Positions 48,601-59,816 of a DNA stretch of 64,000 nt are shown here, piece by piece. The notes under the pieces were generated by a model, which saw nothing but the letters and a program-made list of their open reading frames with translations, had not been told where the DNA came from and did not search any database. Position 1 is the stretch's first letter. Each line of letters opens with the position of its first letter. Source of the stretch: Mesorhabditis belari (taxonomy: Eukaryota > Nematoda > Chromadorea > Rhabditida > Rhabditidae). Made by a program: the position numbers and the translations under genes. Location: assembly GCA_958450365.1 (NCBI GenBank), contig CAUEEP010000742.1, forward strand, positions 4,174,501-4,238,500, in the 5' to 3' direction.

Positions 48601-51600
48601 ACGTTACATTTTTGCATAATTTGTCAACTTACCTCCCACGTTTGCTTCTTCGGCGCATGGGGAGCCGCTTGTGAGGCAATGACAACGTTGTAGAGCTAGA
48701 TGTCTCAATAAACCAATCAAAAACCAAAGACAAACTTGTCCATGCGAAAACTCTCGCATCGAGGTGTGTGTCTTCTTGTAGAGATTCGTCACACCACTAG
48801 GGCCAAGATGTGCGAGTTGCCCATTGGCCAGCTGGAAGAGGATGCCGTGTGGAGCAGTGGAGACACTCAACACTCGTCCGGGCGTCGTTTCCCCAATCTC
48901 AACGTCCTGAAGCAAGATGTTAACTATCTTGGGATCTCAAAACTACCTCATTCTCAGCAAATGTTATGTCCACAATACGGGCCTTTCGATTGAGCCCCAC
49001 AACTCGAGCCAGTCGCATCTCCCCTTCATCAAAGTCGACATCCACCAGTTTTGAGGCAGCGTTCGGATCGGTAATCTGAAGAGACATTTTAAAAAATGGC
49101 CTGAGCCCTAGGCTTTGGTTAGGCCAGGTCGGCCAGGCTTCAAAACTTCACTTACCAATTTAGCCAATGGCAGCTTTTGCCTCGGTAACAAAGCCGTGAA
49201 CACCGGTGTTACTTCGAACTTTCTCTGCAAAGCCGTATCTTCAGCGCCAAAGGAAAACACGGGAATCTGAATTTTAATTAGAATATAAAATCTTTTGTCT
49301 TTCAAAACTCACCAGATCCCCAGCGCGATAGTCATTCTTGAACTCGAACAACTTTTGTTTCTTCTTTGTCTCGGTCAACTTCGACGCCTGCATGGTGAGC
49401 TCGGGGACTCGTTGCTGAAAATTAACATTCATTCAGTTGTAAAATGGATTTCGTTCATCTCACCTTTTTTCGAATAAATCCAATCACTTTCACGTTCACC
49501 GATTTCCCCTTCATTTCGCTCAAGAATCGCTCGATTGGCTTTGTCCCATCGACAAGGTATTTCTCTGGCAGCTCACTCGCGTGCAAGCGACCTAGATAAC
49601 GTTGAGCTTTAACAACTCTTTAGATCTACCTTTCTTATTGTTTGGCATAAGTATCTCGACTCCAAATTTCCCCCTTTCGTGTGCATCTTCTGCTTTCCAA
49701 GGACCAACCACTTTTCCGGTGAAAATCCCGAAGAGTTTGACGTCAGCCGACTAAAAGTTTTGTTTTGATTACCAAACAAATGTCATTACCTTCTCCTTCT
49801 TTGTTGACTTCTCAGATTTCTTCACTTCCGAGCCTTTCACACCGTCAACGGTATGCACCAAGTATCTCCCCTTCTCGATATCGCAATTGGAAATCAAGAC
49901 TTCAACAATTGATCCTTCGCTGAAGCACAGACTTTATCGTCAACGACGTTGTACTCACCGTATTGGGCTCTCCGTTTTAAGCTGTTTCACTTGTTCCGCC
50001 GGCATGTATCCGGTAATGTTGTTGAAAAAGGCGATTAGCGCAGCACCATGATCACTAAATCGTAGAGTTGAAATGATGTATGAACTATTCAGGGATGCAT
50101 CCAACTGAGCCTAGGCAACTGATTTTCTGGTTTCTAGTTAGGTCTTGGCGGGCCGATCAGATTAGGTCAGAAGCCTAGCTTGGATCCAGATTCTGCTTTG
50201 GTCTGACTTGTCCCAAAAAACTGCCTTTAGAACAATCCAGGTTGAACTCAACTTGACACTTACAAAATCGTGGTGACAAGCCCGATTGTCGTCTTCCCTT
50301 CCATGCTCTTTGTGTATTCTGTGACAAGCTTTCCCTTGTAGTTCACCAGTTTCTGTCTCGTCGTGAGCACAAGGTTTTTATGTTCGATATCAGTGGAAAG
50401 GACTCGTAAACGGACATTGTTACCTGAATAAGGATAAATCTACTTGAAATTTGTAACAAACCGATTGGAAAGATTTTATCGAGATCTTTCACCGCTCGTT
50501 CTGTGGCCCATTTGAGCGGGACAAAGCCGCTAATGCTATCGAAAATCTAGAGTTAAAGTAGAATAAACTCGAAATTGGAAGCTTACCCTGACAAAGAGCC
50601 CAATCCTTGCATACGAGACCACTTTACCATCAACAATGGCTCCAACTTGAGCATCCTGAACAACTTCTCAAGTCCAATACCAATTTTTCAACCAACCTTG
50701 TAAGAGATCATTTGCTGATTCAAGACCTCTTTCTTCGTTGACACGTAGATTGTCCGTTCAATCGTGTTGAAGCCAGTCACCCGACAAAGATGCTCAGAGT
50801 TGATCTTGCACGTTTCAGCTGAAATTTGTATTATATGGAAACCCTCAAGTATTAATACCAATTTTGTTGGGATTTTGAAGAGCTTTGACACCGGCCACAA
50901 CCGAGATCAGACTTTGCTTTCCGTCTTCATCTTCTGGTAGAGTCATCAAAACGACTTTTGGGCCAACAGAAGCGACACGACATGTGATGATGTCTCCGAT
51001 TTGAATGCCCTGGAATTGTTAGCTTTGCTGAGTTTGATTTGAGATCCAACTCACTTGAAATACGGTTCGCTTCTCCGGTTTGCTGATGGCAATGATGTCT
51101 GGATGGCCTCCAAGGACGAGAAGGTTCGAGTTCTGTTGGCAGAACAAGACGATCACTCGAAGCGCTTTCACCAGCCTTGACGGATCAACACGAAGGCGTG
51201 GAGGAAGGAGTCTCGATGAAATGAAGCCACGAACATCTAAATAAATTATAATTCTTGAGAAAAAACAATTCACATACTGTTTCCCAAATTGACGTAGACT
51301 CCATTTGGGGTGTGCTTTTCGGGTTCTCCATATAGAATAGTCCCCGGCGTCAAATGGTTCAAGTGAAAATCCTAAAATAGAATTTTGCGAGAACTGGGCA
51401 AGTTACTACCTCTAGAGCTGAATCGGCAAGGTTCTCCCCTTCGACATGCAATGACAGGTTCACGATTCGTGACTTGACACTTTCGATTCGCACCTGGAAA
51501 TCTAGTTTTTAGCTATGATTTTCTTGCATACCATGATAGGTTGACTTTCTTGTAACAAAGCAACACCAGCGATGAAACCCGAATGACCGGCGATTCCAAT

Positions 51601-52531
51601 GTCACAAATTGTACCTGAAGGAGATAGTTTAGAACTTCTTTTTTGGAACAAGTTTGACTTTGAGAACTTTGAGTTAACCAACCCTTCTCTTCAATACTTG
51701 TTACATTTGCCGTCAGAACTAGCCCTGGTACCAAGTGGGACAAAGCGATGTGCTGATTGACGGCTGATGGAGTGCAAGATACGATAGGCAAAGCGCTTCT
51801 CTTTGTCTTTTTCTCTGAATTGATTATAGTTTGACTGATTATATAGAAATTAATCTATTCAATAATTGTTTATTGGTAAGACTTATATTTAACTGATTAT
51901 ATGAATCATTTGATCTATTCAACAAGTTCCCAAACCTTCAACTCGTCTTGGTTTCCCTTGTACCCGAAAGCTGAGCATTTGTCCTATCGCCACAACGTCC
52001 TCCAATGTCACCTCGTTCTTCTTGGCTTGTTCGAGGAATTTCTTCCCAATCTGAACCATTCCAAATTAAAAATTAGAATAACAGCCTTACATTAGCAGCT
52101 GGCAAAGATACTTGCAAGTTGCCCGCGGTTCGCAAGATCACTTCTGTGTCGCGGATCTGAAATCTTTGCTCTAGTTTACCAGTACTGAAACTGACCTCTT
52201 CAACAATGCCAACTCCAAAAACGCCTTCCGTCAAATCCTCTGCTTTTACCGGTGCTGTCCACACTCCGCTGAACTCGTCATCGATCTTCTCTTTGCGTTT
52301 CTTCACTTTTGACTGACCTTCTGCGGCAAGTTTCTTTGGGAAACTCTAAAAATGATGTTCAGTGCCTTATTATAAAGTTTACTTGATCTTACTAGAGGTT
52401 TCTTTTAGAAAATTTATTGCCACCTTTAACGAAAGCTTCTTCTCCTTGACGACTTCATTTTCTTCATCTTGCGCTTTTGCTGATCGTTTCCGCTGAGCTC
52501 TTGGAAAGTCGACTTCTTCTTTGACAGCCAT
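45606..52531 (-). CDS. PDCD11: rRNA biogenesis protein RRP5 (PDCD11)
   Basis: Thirty-seven exons were joined with consistent phase to 1359 aa, from ATG at 52531 to TGA at 45606. RRP5 is a nucleolar factor with tandem S1 RNA-binding domains and C-terminal HAT/TPR repeats, needed for early cleavages that yield both 18S and 5.8S rRNA. The N-terminus is basic (RAQRKRSAKAQ). Repeated S1-type units follow, for example GSIVEVLISNCDIEKGRYLV, GAIVDGKVVSYARIGLFVR and GLVLTANVTSIEEKG. The HAT region includes LWIRFMGYFLNKNDL, VWILYASFLMSTKRFDEARD, FATLEFEKGDMERGRTLFEN and VDVWSVYLDLTMKHDAQD. Length is short of the human protein but typical for a reduced S1 set. The last intron (45645-46358) is 714 bases; most others are 40-100. 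Broken copies lie at 7336-9925. Confidence 0.92.
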
Positions 52532-53399
52532 TGATGCTAAAAGAAATAATGACTCTTTTCAATTAGTGATATCTTTGAAAAAGAGCAGGAAGGTGAAAAA
52601 GAAAGAGGCTGATCTTTTTAGAGATGATAATAAGAGCTTTTAGAGAAAAAGATAACTAAGCTGATAACTTTTAATTAGCAAACAAAAACAAAGTTGAAGG
52701 AAACAAAGGGTACAGAATGTAAATGTAATGCAAAAATTAAATTCATATCGTTTAGGCCTTTAATATCCGGCAGACGATACAAAGTAGAAAACTACGATAA
52801 TTGGTCAACATATAGACTACAGAATGGGGAACAGGCGTCTCTTCGCCAGAGAAAAGAACACATTGAAGGGAAATCGTGATCGGTTTAGGGAATAGGTCTA
52901 AAAGTTTAGACTAAGTAGACCAGAGTTCTAATTGGTAGACTAGACATGGGAATTGGGCCAGCTTTTTGTCGGGCCCGGCCAACCCAAAAACATCGGCGAG
53001 TTGATCCATTTGACGCATCACCAAATCATTTCCAATTCCTGAAAGTAAACTAATTACTTTACTTTCACCTAACTCTTCTTTTAAACTTTTCCATTTCCTT
53101 TCCCAACACATAGGAAATTAAATATACTTCTTTGGGATTATAACCCACACAGATAGGGAAACATTTTATCAAAATTAACGGGTTAGCAACATTAGTGATA
53201 GCAAAACGGATAACATTCAGCATCCAAAAATTACTCTCATTACGCGCCAATTTTTTTTGCAGCTTGGTGGGTCTGAGAAAATCTTCTGGAATCGAACCCA
53301 ATTTAATTGGTTTAGGGTTAGTTCATCGAGGGGTTTCATTGTCAAGCTGAGAGCGATTACGCGAAGCATAATCTACATCTCTATCAGACTTTACGGGAA

Positions 53400-53890
53400 T
53401 TCCAGTCAAAATATTGACCCAAAATCAATATTTTTCCAGGAAAACATATACATAGGGTTTTTTTTGACTATGCTGAATCGATTAGCAATACTTTTATAAC
53501 TTTTTAAAATTAATTTTATTAATTAATAACATTTTTAGTAAAAACTCGAATACGGGCAATTTGCCGAAAAAAGTCTTAATCTACTTTTATAACTTTTTAG
53601 TAATACGCTTATAACCTTTTTTATTTTTATGTTTTATTCTAACAACATCGAATAACAAAACTGTTGCTTGGTGTTGCGTATAAAAGAACTCCTTGACAGG
53701 TTAGGGGACCTGTTTTTCGGCAAATTGTCCGTATCTGAGTTTTTACTAAAAATGTTATTAATTAATAAAATTATTAAAAAAAGAAGTTATGTATAAAAGT
53801 ATCAATAATCGATTCAGCATAGGCAAAAACCACTGTGTGCAAGTTTTCGTGGAAAAATATTGATTTTGGGTCAAGTTCCAGAGTGAGTGA
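53400..53890. repeat. Long inverted repeat with spacer
   Basis: Arms 53400-53572 and about 53713-53890 are imperfect reverse complements (for example CCAAAATCAATATTTTTCCA and TGGAAAAATATTGATTTTGG; CGGGCAATTTGCCGAAAAA and TTTTTCGGCAAATTGTCCG). The spacer is about 140 bases. Probably a decayed foldback element. Confidence 0.75.
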
Positions 53891-54559
53891 CCAAGACACA
53901 GTAAATCAGTTGTGGGTTACATTAGCAAGTCCGGCTAGTAGCCAATTTGGCAGGGACTTGCAAAGAAAAAACGTTTTTTTTCAAACAAAAAACCTTTTGC
54001 GTTTGTTTGCGTTTGGTTGCGATCCTTCGATGGTTGGAGTTTGGAGACTCGATGGCCATCTTTTCCTTGATTCCGGAATTCATCGGATGTCTAAAGAAAA
54101 AATATATTTCACAGAAAAAAAGAAAACAATAGAAACTAGAAAACAAAAACAATCAACACAACTTCAAAGAAACAAGTCGCGGTGAAATGCTGAAATAAAA
54201 TGGTTTTTTGCAACTGTCAATTTAAATAGGCTATTTTACCGTTGAAAAGGTATTCAGCTAGTGATTTGTGCTATTTCGACAAAACTCAAAAGCGCATCAT
54301 TTGCTTACTTATAAATAGAAATTTTATTTTTTTTAATCTGGCACACCGCTCGTCACCCCAGTGCCGCCCGGTTTAATACATATACGACCGCGTGACTCAA
54401 TGCTGAGTCACGGCTGTTTCTTATAAATGGCTGAACCAAATGAGCTCCAAATTTGCAAGAGCATGTAATTTTGGGCCCTCTTTCCGAATCCGACGTGTTT
54501 TATTAGGAAGTTGCGTTATTTTTCGTAAAAAGCGGAAAAACCGGGTGTTACCTCGGATT

Positions 54560-54643
54560 CCATGACCGAGTGGTCTAAGGCGCGCATGGCCAATCTGAGG
54601 CTCCAATAGGGGGTTGCTGGTTCGACTCCCCGAAACGAGGAAG
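54560..54643 (+). pseudogene. tRNA-Leu/Ser-like relic
   Basis: TGACCGAGTGGTCTAAGGCG is a typical D-arm region of a long-variable-arm tRNA, and CGAGG at the end pairs with CCTCG at the start. An extra GATTCCA interrupts the acceptor, and the T stem is mismatched (CTGG / CCCC). No clear anticodon. Confidence 0.45.
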
Positions 54644-55302
54644 CTTTGCAAAAAATATTTTCTAATAGTTACGGATATTTTAATGAAGTAGCTACAAAGA
54701 TCAAGTGTTAGAATTCAAAGAATTTTTGAAAAATGAGTGTTTTTGAATTTTCTAAAAAAAGCGTTTTGTAAAGGAAATTCTGTGTGCGTTCTTTTCGTGT
54801 CGCTCGTAGGGAAAAACGGCGTCTGGCACCCTGCCCCAGATATGGGGTCGGGACTTGAAACCGGCGGGCTCCAAAAAATGGCCTTTCTCTAAGGTAACCA
54901 ATAATTTTTGAAGGCTCAAAAGAATTCTGAAAGAAATTCTGACCCGGGAACATATAGCATACATTTCTCGAAAAGTTAACTACAAGAAATTAGCGTAAAA
55001 AATAAAATAATTAAAACTGCGAAAGTAAACGACATGGAGTTTGTTGACCTAAATTTAAGACCGGATTCGGATTCTAGAGTCTTTTAAGGCCTTATGTGCA
55101 AATTTCTGGGATTTGGTTTTGATCCCTGGTCCAAATCGGCCGTTTCGCAAAAGATGCGCGGTCGCCACTGTGTTAACTACCCAAGGAACGGGAAAACGCT
55201 TCGAGAATCGTCAAAGATTAAAGCAATTTTGCTGGTAATTTGGAATATATGGTTTTTCGATATGGGAGATTCAATGGTATTGTTCATTACCCCGTAAACT
55301 TA

Positions 55303-55425
55303 GTTGGTCGGTCGGTCAGTCGTCGTCAGTCGTCGGTCAGTCGTCGGTCAGTCGTCGGTCAGCGGTCGGTCAGTCGTCGTCAGCCGTCGTCAGTCGTCGG
55401 TCAGTCGTCGTCAGTCGTCCTTTCA
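55303..55425. repeat. GTCGGTCAGTC microsatellite
   Basis: Tandem CAGTCGTC and GGTCGGTCAG units over about 120 bases. Confidence 0.9.
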
Positions 55426-56239
55426 TGATCGAGAATCATGAAACCCGTCGGAAACTTGCATATCTATCATAAATTAGCATTTACAAATCTAGATAAATCT
55501 AAAATTTATCTAGATTATCCAAAAACGTATCGCAATACTCCGATCGATCCCTCAAAATCGTCATCGTCTTCGCCAAACCGTTTAATGATCGCTTCTAGTC
55601 GTAGTAGTAATAATAGATTGGAAACTTTAAAATTGTTACACTTATTCATTGCACTTTTTAGAAATAACTAGTGCACCAATTAATCTAAAGTTTTTACCAA
55701 TAAAAGTGTCTATTTATCCTCTAAAAAGGCTTTTAACAGATTTGGAAAAGTTTTGGTTTTGTGGGTTTTTTAGGGAGCAAGAAGTTGAGGAACGAAAAAT
55801 GATGAACACTTGATGAAGCGATTTGAGCACTTTCTTTCACACGAACCTATTTTGGTGTAAAGAGAAAAAAAGATAGAACACAAAAAGTTTGGTATATTAC
55901 TAAATTTTCAGCTAAATCTAATCAATCATTTTTGCCATAGTTCCATTTGAAGAATTTTCAGAAAAACTTGAATTTCTGCTCAAATTCGTTTCAAAAATTA
56001 CCCAAATTGGCTTAAATTAGATAATATATAACTTTTATTTAGAGAAGTCTAATTCAATTCGCGTTTTCAATATGTTTTATGGGAAATACAAAAAAGTGTA
56101 CCAACTTCCAAGTTGTCAATCTAATAGTTGATCGATTCGTTGACCCCGAAAACTCTCGGGTACACATTTTTCTCCCAAAATCTCTTTTGGGAACAGTTTG
56201 CAAGACAAAAAGGAAATCCTCTGAAAGGCGAAAACTTTA

Positions 56240-56960
56240 AAGTTTTTTCCAGACCTCTTTCCTTTTCCAAAAGCTCTTTCCCTTTTTTGTCCAGCTCTTC
56301 GCCACTTCCTGTTTCCAGGAAGTGCCCAGAGTGCACCACGAGGAGGTGGCTGGACTTCGCACTCCGCCACCCTGTAGTCCGAAGACTCTTGGGATCCGAG
56401 GTCCACGTCTGGTCCTTGGCGATGGCACCGACTCCCGCAGCAAGAATGCTCAGCTTGCTAAGGTGCGCGCAACGTAAGTAGGAGAATGCTCCGAAGTTAC
56501 ACTTTGTTGATGCTAAAAGGGATTGATCTGATCCCCAGTCGGTTTAAGAACCTCACGGTTCCTCCAATGGGGTGTCCAAACTTCCGCCATCTAGACGACT
56601 GTCGAGTAGCGGACAGCTGACGGAAGCCGGAGCCCAGAGGGAGCATAATTGTAATCCGGTTACGAGCAACAGACCATTCTGCCTCCCTCCACGGGTGGCA
56701 GTGCGGAATGTTAGCGATTCCACGAACTTCAGCTGTATCCCTCACGGGAGACTGTGGGTTTTTCCACAACATCCTTTCGGTCAACCTTTCGGCTTTTTGT
56801 TGCTCGGGGCTATTCGTACAATCGACCCGGGCCAGCCCATGGCTCCGGGCGCCGCCTTCCACGAACGGGTTAGGCACCGAGGAAGCGAGAAGCAAGCTTC
56901 TTCAAACTCTCTCTTTAAAATTCGTTTATACTCTTTAAACTCTTTAAAGGGTCTCGCTAT
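56240..56960. other. GC-richer block of unknown nature
   Basis: Base composition is visibly more GC-rich than the surroundings, and overlapping frames on both strands stay open for 100-150 codons (plus 56572-57030, minus 56497-56895). None has a recognisable domain, and the frames conflict. It might be part of an old transposon; no family assigned. Confidence 0.4.
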
Positions 56961-57774
56961 AAGTAAATGCCCTCTGTCAGAAAGTGCGCGATTATGCTCG
57001 TGCACAAAGAACAGCCAAGTAAGACCCTAGGGATTTAGTTTTTCAGCTGTTTCTCAGCCATACTTTGACGGATCGGGCTACTTTTTACGTCAAAAGATGC
57101 TCCGTGAAATTCTCCAATGATTGGATTCAGGGTTTTTGGAAGAAACTGAGTTTGAGTAGGTAAAAGTGTGGTCGAAGCTTTTGACAGTGATTTTAATTCC
57201 AGTTCTAGTTTTCATTAAGCAATTGAGTGCTCAAATGTGCAAGGATGATCTAAATTCTTTCAAAAAACACATTAATAGTGCTAATTTATCTTGCTTTTGC
57301 TAATTTATCTATTGAAAACAAAAGAAATGTTGAGAAAAATCTGTATGAAGAGATAGTTATTGTTTAAGCAAAATAATTTCAAAAATTTCTCCTTTTATGC
57401 ACCAAATTTGCCAAAAAAGAGTAAAATCATTAGCAAATCTTGATTCGAGTATCTTGGATTTAATTTTACTAATGAGTTTCCCTTTAGCGCAACTATTATT
57501 GAACCCAGACTCTACATTTTCAAAGATCAATTGGCACACGCATCAATCCAAACAAGCTTTCATGACACTGTTGAAAAGTATCCTGCTTGTGTTTAATGTC
57601 TTTTAAAAAAAGCAATCACTTTACGCATTATGAAATCCTGTAACTTGAATGCTAATCCTAAAATCCTGTAACTTGAAGCCACAATTTCACAATCGCTAAA
57701 ACAAGTTTTGTTAGCCGATTTTCTGCGTTTCCGATCGGCTACCGTAGTTTTGAAAATAGATCAATATCGTATCG

Positions 57775-57876
57775 TAGATCGTAGATCAATTCGTAGATCG
57801 TAGATCAATTCGTAGATCGTAGATCAATTCGTAGATCGTAGATCGTAGATCAATTCGTAGATCGTAGATCAATTCG
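57775..57876. repeat. CGTAGATCGTAGATCAATT tandem repeat
   Basis: Four to five copies of a 19-base unit, some expanded by an extra CGTAGAT. Confidence 0.85.
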
Positions 57877-57944
57877 ATGAGCATTTGTCTTAAAAACAAA
57901 TTATCTTTAAAATTAACGAAAAACTTGGTTTCTGAAATGAAAAT

Positions 57945-58281
57945 GGGGTAGGCTAATTTCCACAATTCTTTTTGCGCAACAGGATCATTTGCGCAACAGG
58001 ATCATTTGCGCAACAGGATCATTTGCGCAACAGGATCATTTGCGCAACAGGATCATTTGCGCAACAGGATCATTTGCGCAACAGGATCATTTGCGCAACT
58101 CGCCATAACTTTCTTCTAAGTCGGCCAATATCTATGATTTTGGTTTCATTTTGTAGATCTCAATAAGTGCAACAAAAAGAAACCAACATCATAAAGATTC
58201 GCCTACTTAGAAGAAAGTTATGACGAGTTGCGCAAATGACCCTGTTGCGGAAAAAAAAAATTGCGGAAATTAGCCAACCCC
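57945..58281. mobile_element. 337-bp foldback element with 17-bp internal repeats
   Basis: Ends GGGGTAGGCTAATTTCC / GGAAATTAGCCAACCCC; flanked by ATGAAAAT at 57937-57944 and 58282-58289 (8-bp duplication). Inside are about seven copies of GCGCAACAGGATCATTT (57975-58095), then arms sharing AACTTTCTTCTAAGT / ACTTAGAAGAAAGTT. Non-coding. Confidence 0.85.
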
Positions 58282-59008
58282 ATGAAAATCGCTTCATCGC
58301 AAATGGGGAAAACCTTTGAGAGAGACAATTTTGAGGCTACAGTCCAGAGTTTGAACAAATTTCACAAACGTCATACTGCTTTGATTCCTACTATGCACTC
58401 ATTGAGTCAAAACTCAAAAAAAATCCACTCACTATAGTAAATTCTAAAGAGTAAAGCAATTTCAAAGGAAGAAAAACTCGAGATTTGCTGAATTTGCTGA
58501 ATTTGTGCAAGAAAAAAACGTCAATCCATACAAATACAGATCATCTCAGATTACATTCAATTGAATGTGTTTTTGCGTAAGCTTTTTGAGAGTGAGCAAA
58601 TCAAACTTTGCACAGAAAAGCGGATAAGAAAATTCTTTCCTTTTTTTGCTTTCCTTAAACTTAAACAAATTTTTTTAGTTCTCAATTTTTTAGACTTATT
58701 CTTGGTCCTATACTTTTTAACTATTTACATTAACGATTTAACTGAATTCAATTTTTCATCTAGTGACTCATCTATTTGGATTTATGCTGATGACGCTAAA
58801 CTAACCTTTAAGATTCCCATCAAAAGATGAAGCCGCTAAGCTTTCTTCTTTAAGAGACGCCATTTCAGATCTTGATCTAGTTGAAAAATGATTCCATAAT
58901 TGGAAATTAGCTTTAGCGTCTACGAAATCCCTTCATTTCTCCACGGGAAATGTTATTTTCCCCCTGAATATGAATTCTACACCATTAAACAGAATTGGCA
59001 AAGTGGAT

Positions 59009-59227
59009 TACCGTATTTTCTCTAATAGTAGTGCACCCCAGCGAGCCGAGTTGATGGCTATTTTACGGTTTCCAAGTTCTTCACAGAAGCTCATCACTCA
59101 AACCCCCCACTAGATCTCATCGTCAGCTACATTTTCCGACCCCACATCGATAGGTTCTGATAAGTAATTCCCGAGATTTCAAGAAATTTAAGCGACGCTC
59201 AGGGTGCACATTAGGGAGAATATGGTA
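59009..59227. mobile_element. TACCGTATTTTCTC MITE, copy 1
   Basis: Starts at TA-CCGTATTTTCTCTAATA. The right end is decayed (GAGAATATGGTA). It has the family core with ATCTCATCGTCAGCTACATT. The following 59228-59310 matches 32227-32310. Confidence 0.85.
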
Positions 59228-59310
59228 AATACAGAAATTCAAGAAAATCCAGAAATATTAAGATCCAATGAAGGCAGTTTTGATGGTAAAATTGTTGATT
59301 CTGAGATATT

Positions 59311-59528
59311 TTTTGTATTTTCTCTAATAGTAGTGCACCCCGGTGAGCCGAGTTGGTGACGATTTTACGGTTTCCAAGCTTTTGCAGAAGCTCAACACTC
59401 AAATCCCCCACAAGATCTCATCGTCAGCTACATTTTCCGACCCCACATCGATAGGTTCGATAAGCGGTCTCGAGATTTCGAGGAATTAGACGACGCTCAG
59501 GGTGCACACTATTAGAGAGAATACGGTA
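59311..59528. mobile_element. TACCGTATTTTCTC MITE, copy 2
   Basis: Same family and orientation as copy 1; left tip decayed (TTGTATTTTCTC), right tip AGAGAATACGGTA. Confidence 0.85.
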
Positions 59529-59595
59529 TTCCCTTTACTAGAGCTGTTCATCAAAGGTTCAATCCCACCGGTAGAGTATTGATTCTTTTTCCATA

Positions 59596-59816
59596 TACCG
59601 TATTTTCTCTAATAGTAGTGCACCGCGGTGAGCCGAGTTGGTGACGATTTTACGGCTTTCAAGCTTTTGCAGAAGCTCAACACTCAAACCCCCACTAGAT
59701 CTCATCGTCAGCTACATTTTTCGACCCCACATCGATAGGTTCTGATAAGCGCTTTTCGAGATTTCGAGCAATTTAGGCGACACTCTGGGTGCACTACTAT
59801 TAGAGAAAATACGGTA
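59596..59816. mobile_element. TACCGTATTTTCTC MITE, copy 3
   Basis: The best preserved copy, 221 bp: TA-CCGTATTTTCTCTAATAG to CTATTAGAGAAAATACGG-TA. Flanking TA dinucleotides suggest a Tc1/mariner-type target site. No coding frame. Confidence 0.88.

Larger units (their letters stand above)
52532..56100. other. Gene-poor stretch upstream of RRP5
   Basis: AT-rich, with an open minus-strand stretch at 52911-53301 that has no clear start or splice context, the inverted repeat 53400-53890, a tRNA-like relic, and a microsatellite. A TGACTCA palindrome (CGTGACTCA ATGC TGAGTCACG) lies at 54391-54412. Confidence 0.45.

Noticed and set aside
48381..48632. Apparent frame break in RRP5
   Set aside because: Using the acceptor before 48541 makes exon 48381-48541, and the phases then agree with both neighbours.
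52911..53301. Possible minus-strand gene
   Set aside because: Two frames abut with a shift, without consistent splice sites or a recognised family.
56497..57030. Long overlapping frames on both strands
   Set aside because: Open because of base composition; no domain, start context or splice evidence favours any of them.
57975..58095. Regular short direct repeats resembling a CRISPR array
   Set aside because: Units are 17 bases head to tail with no unique spacers, inside a eukaryotic foldback transposon.
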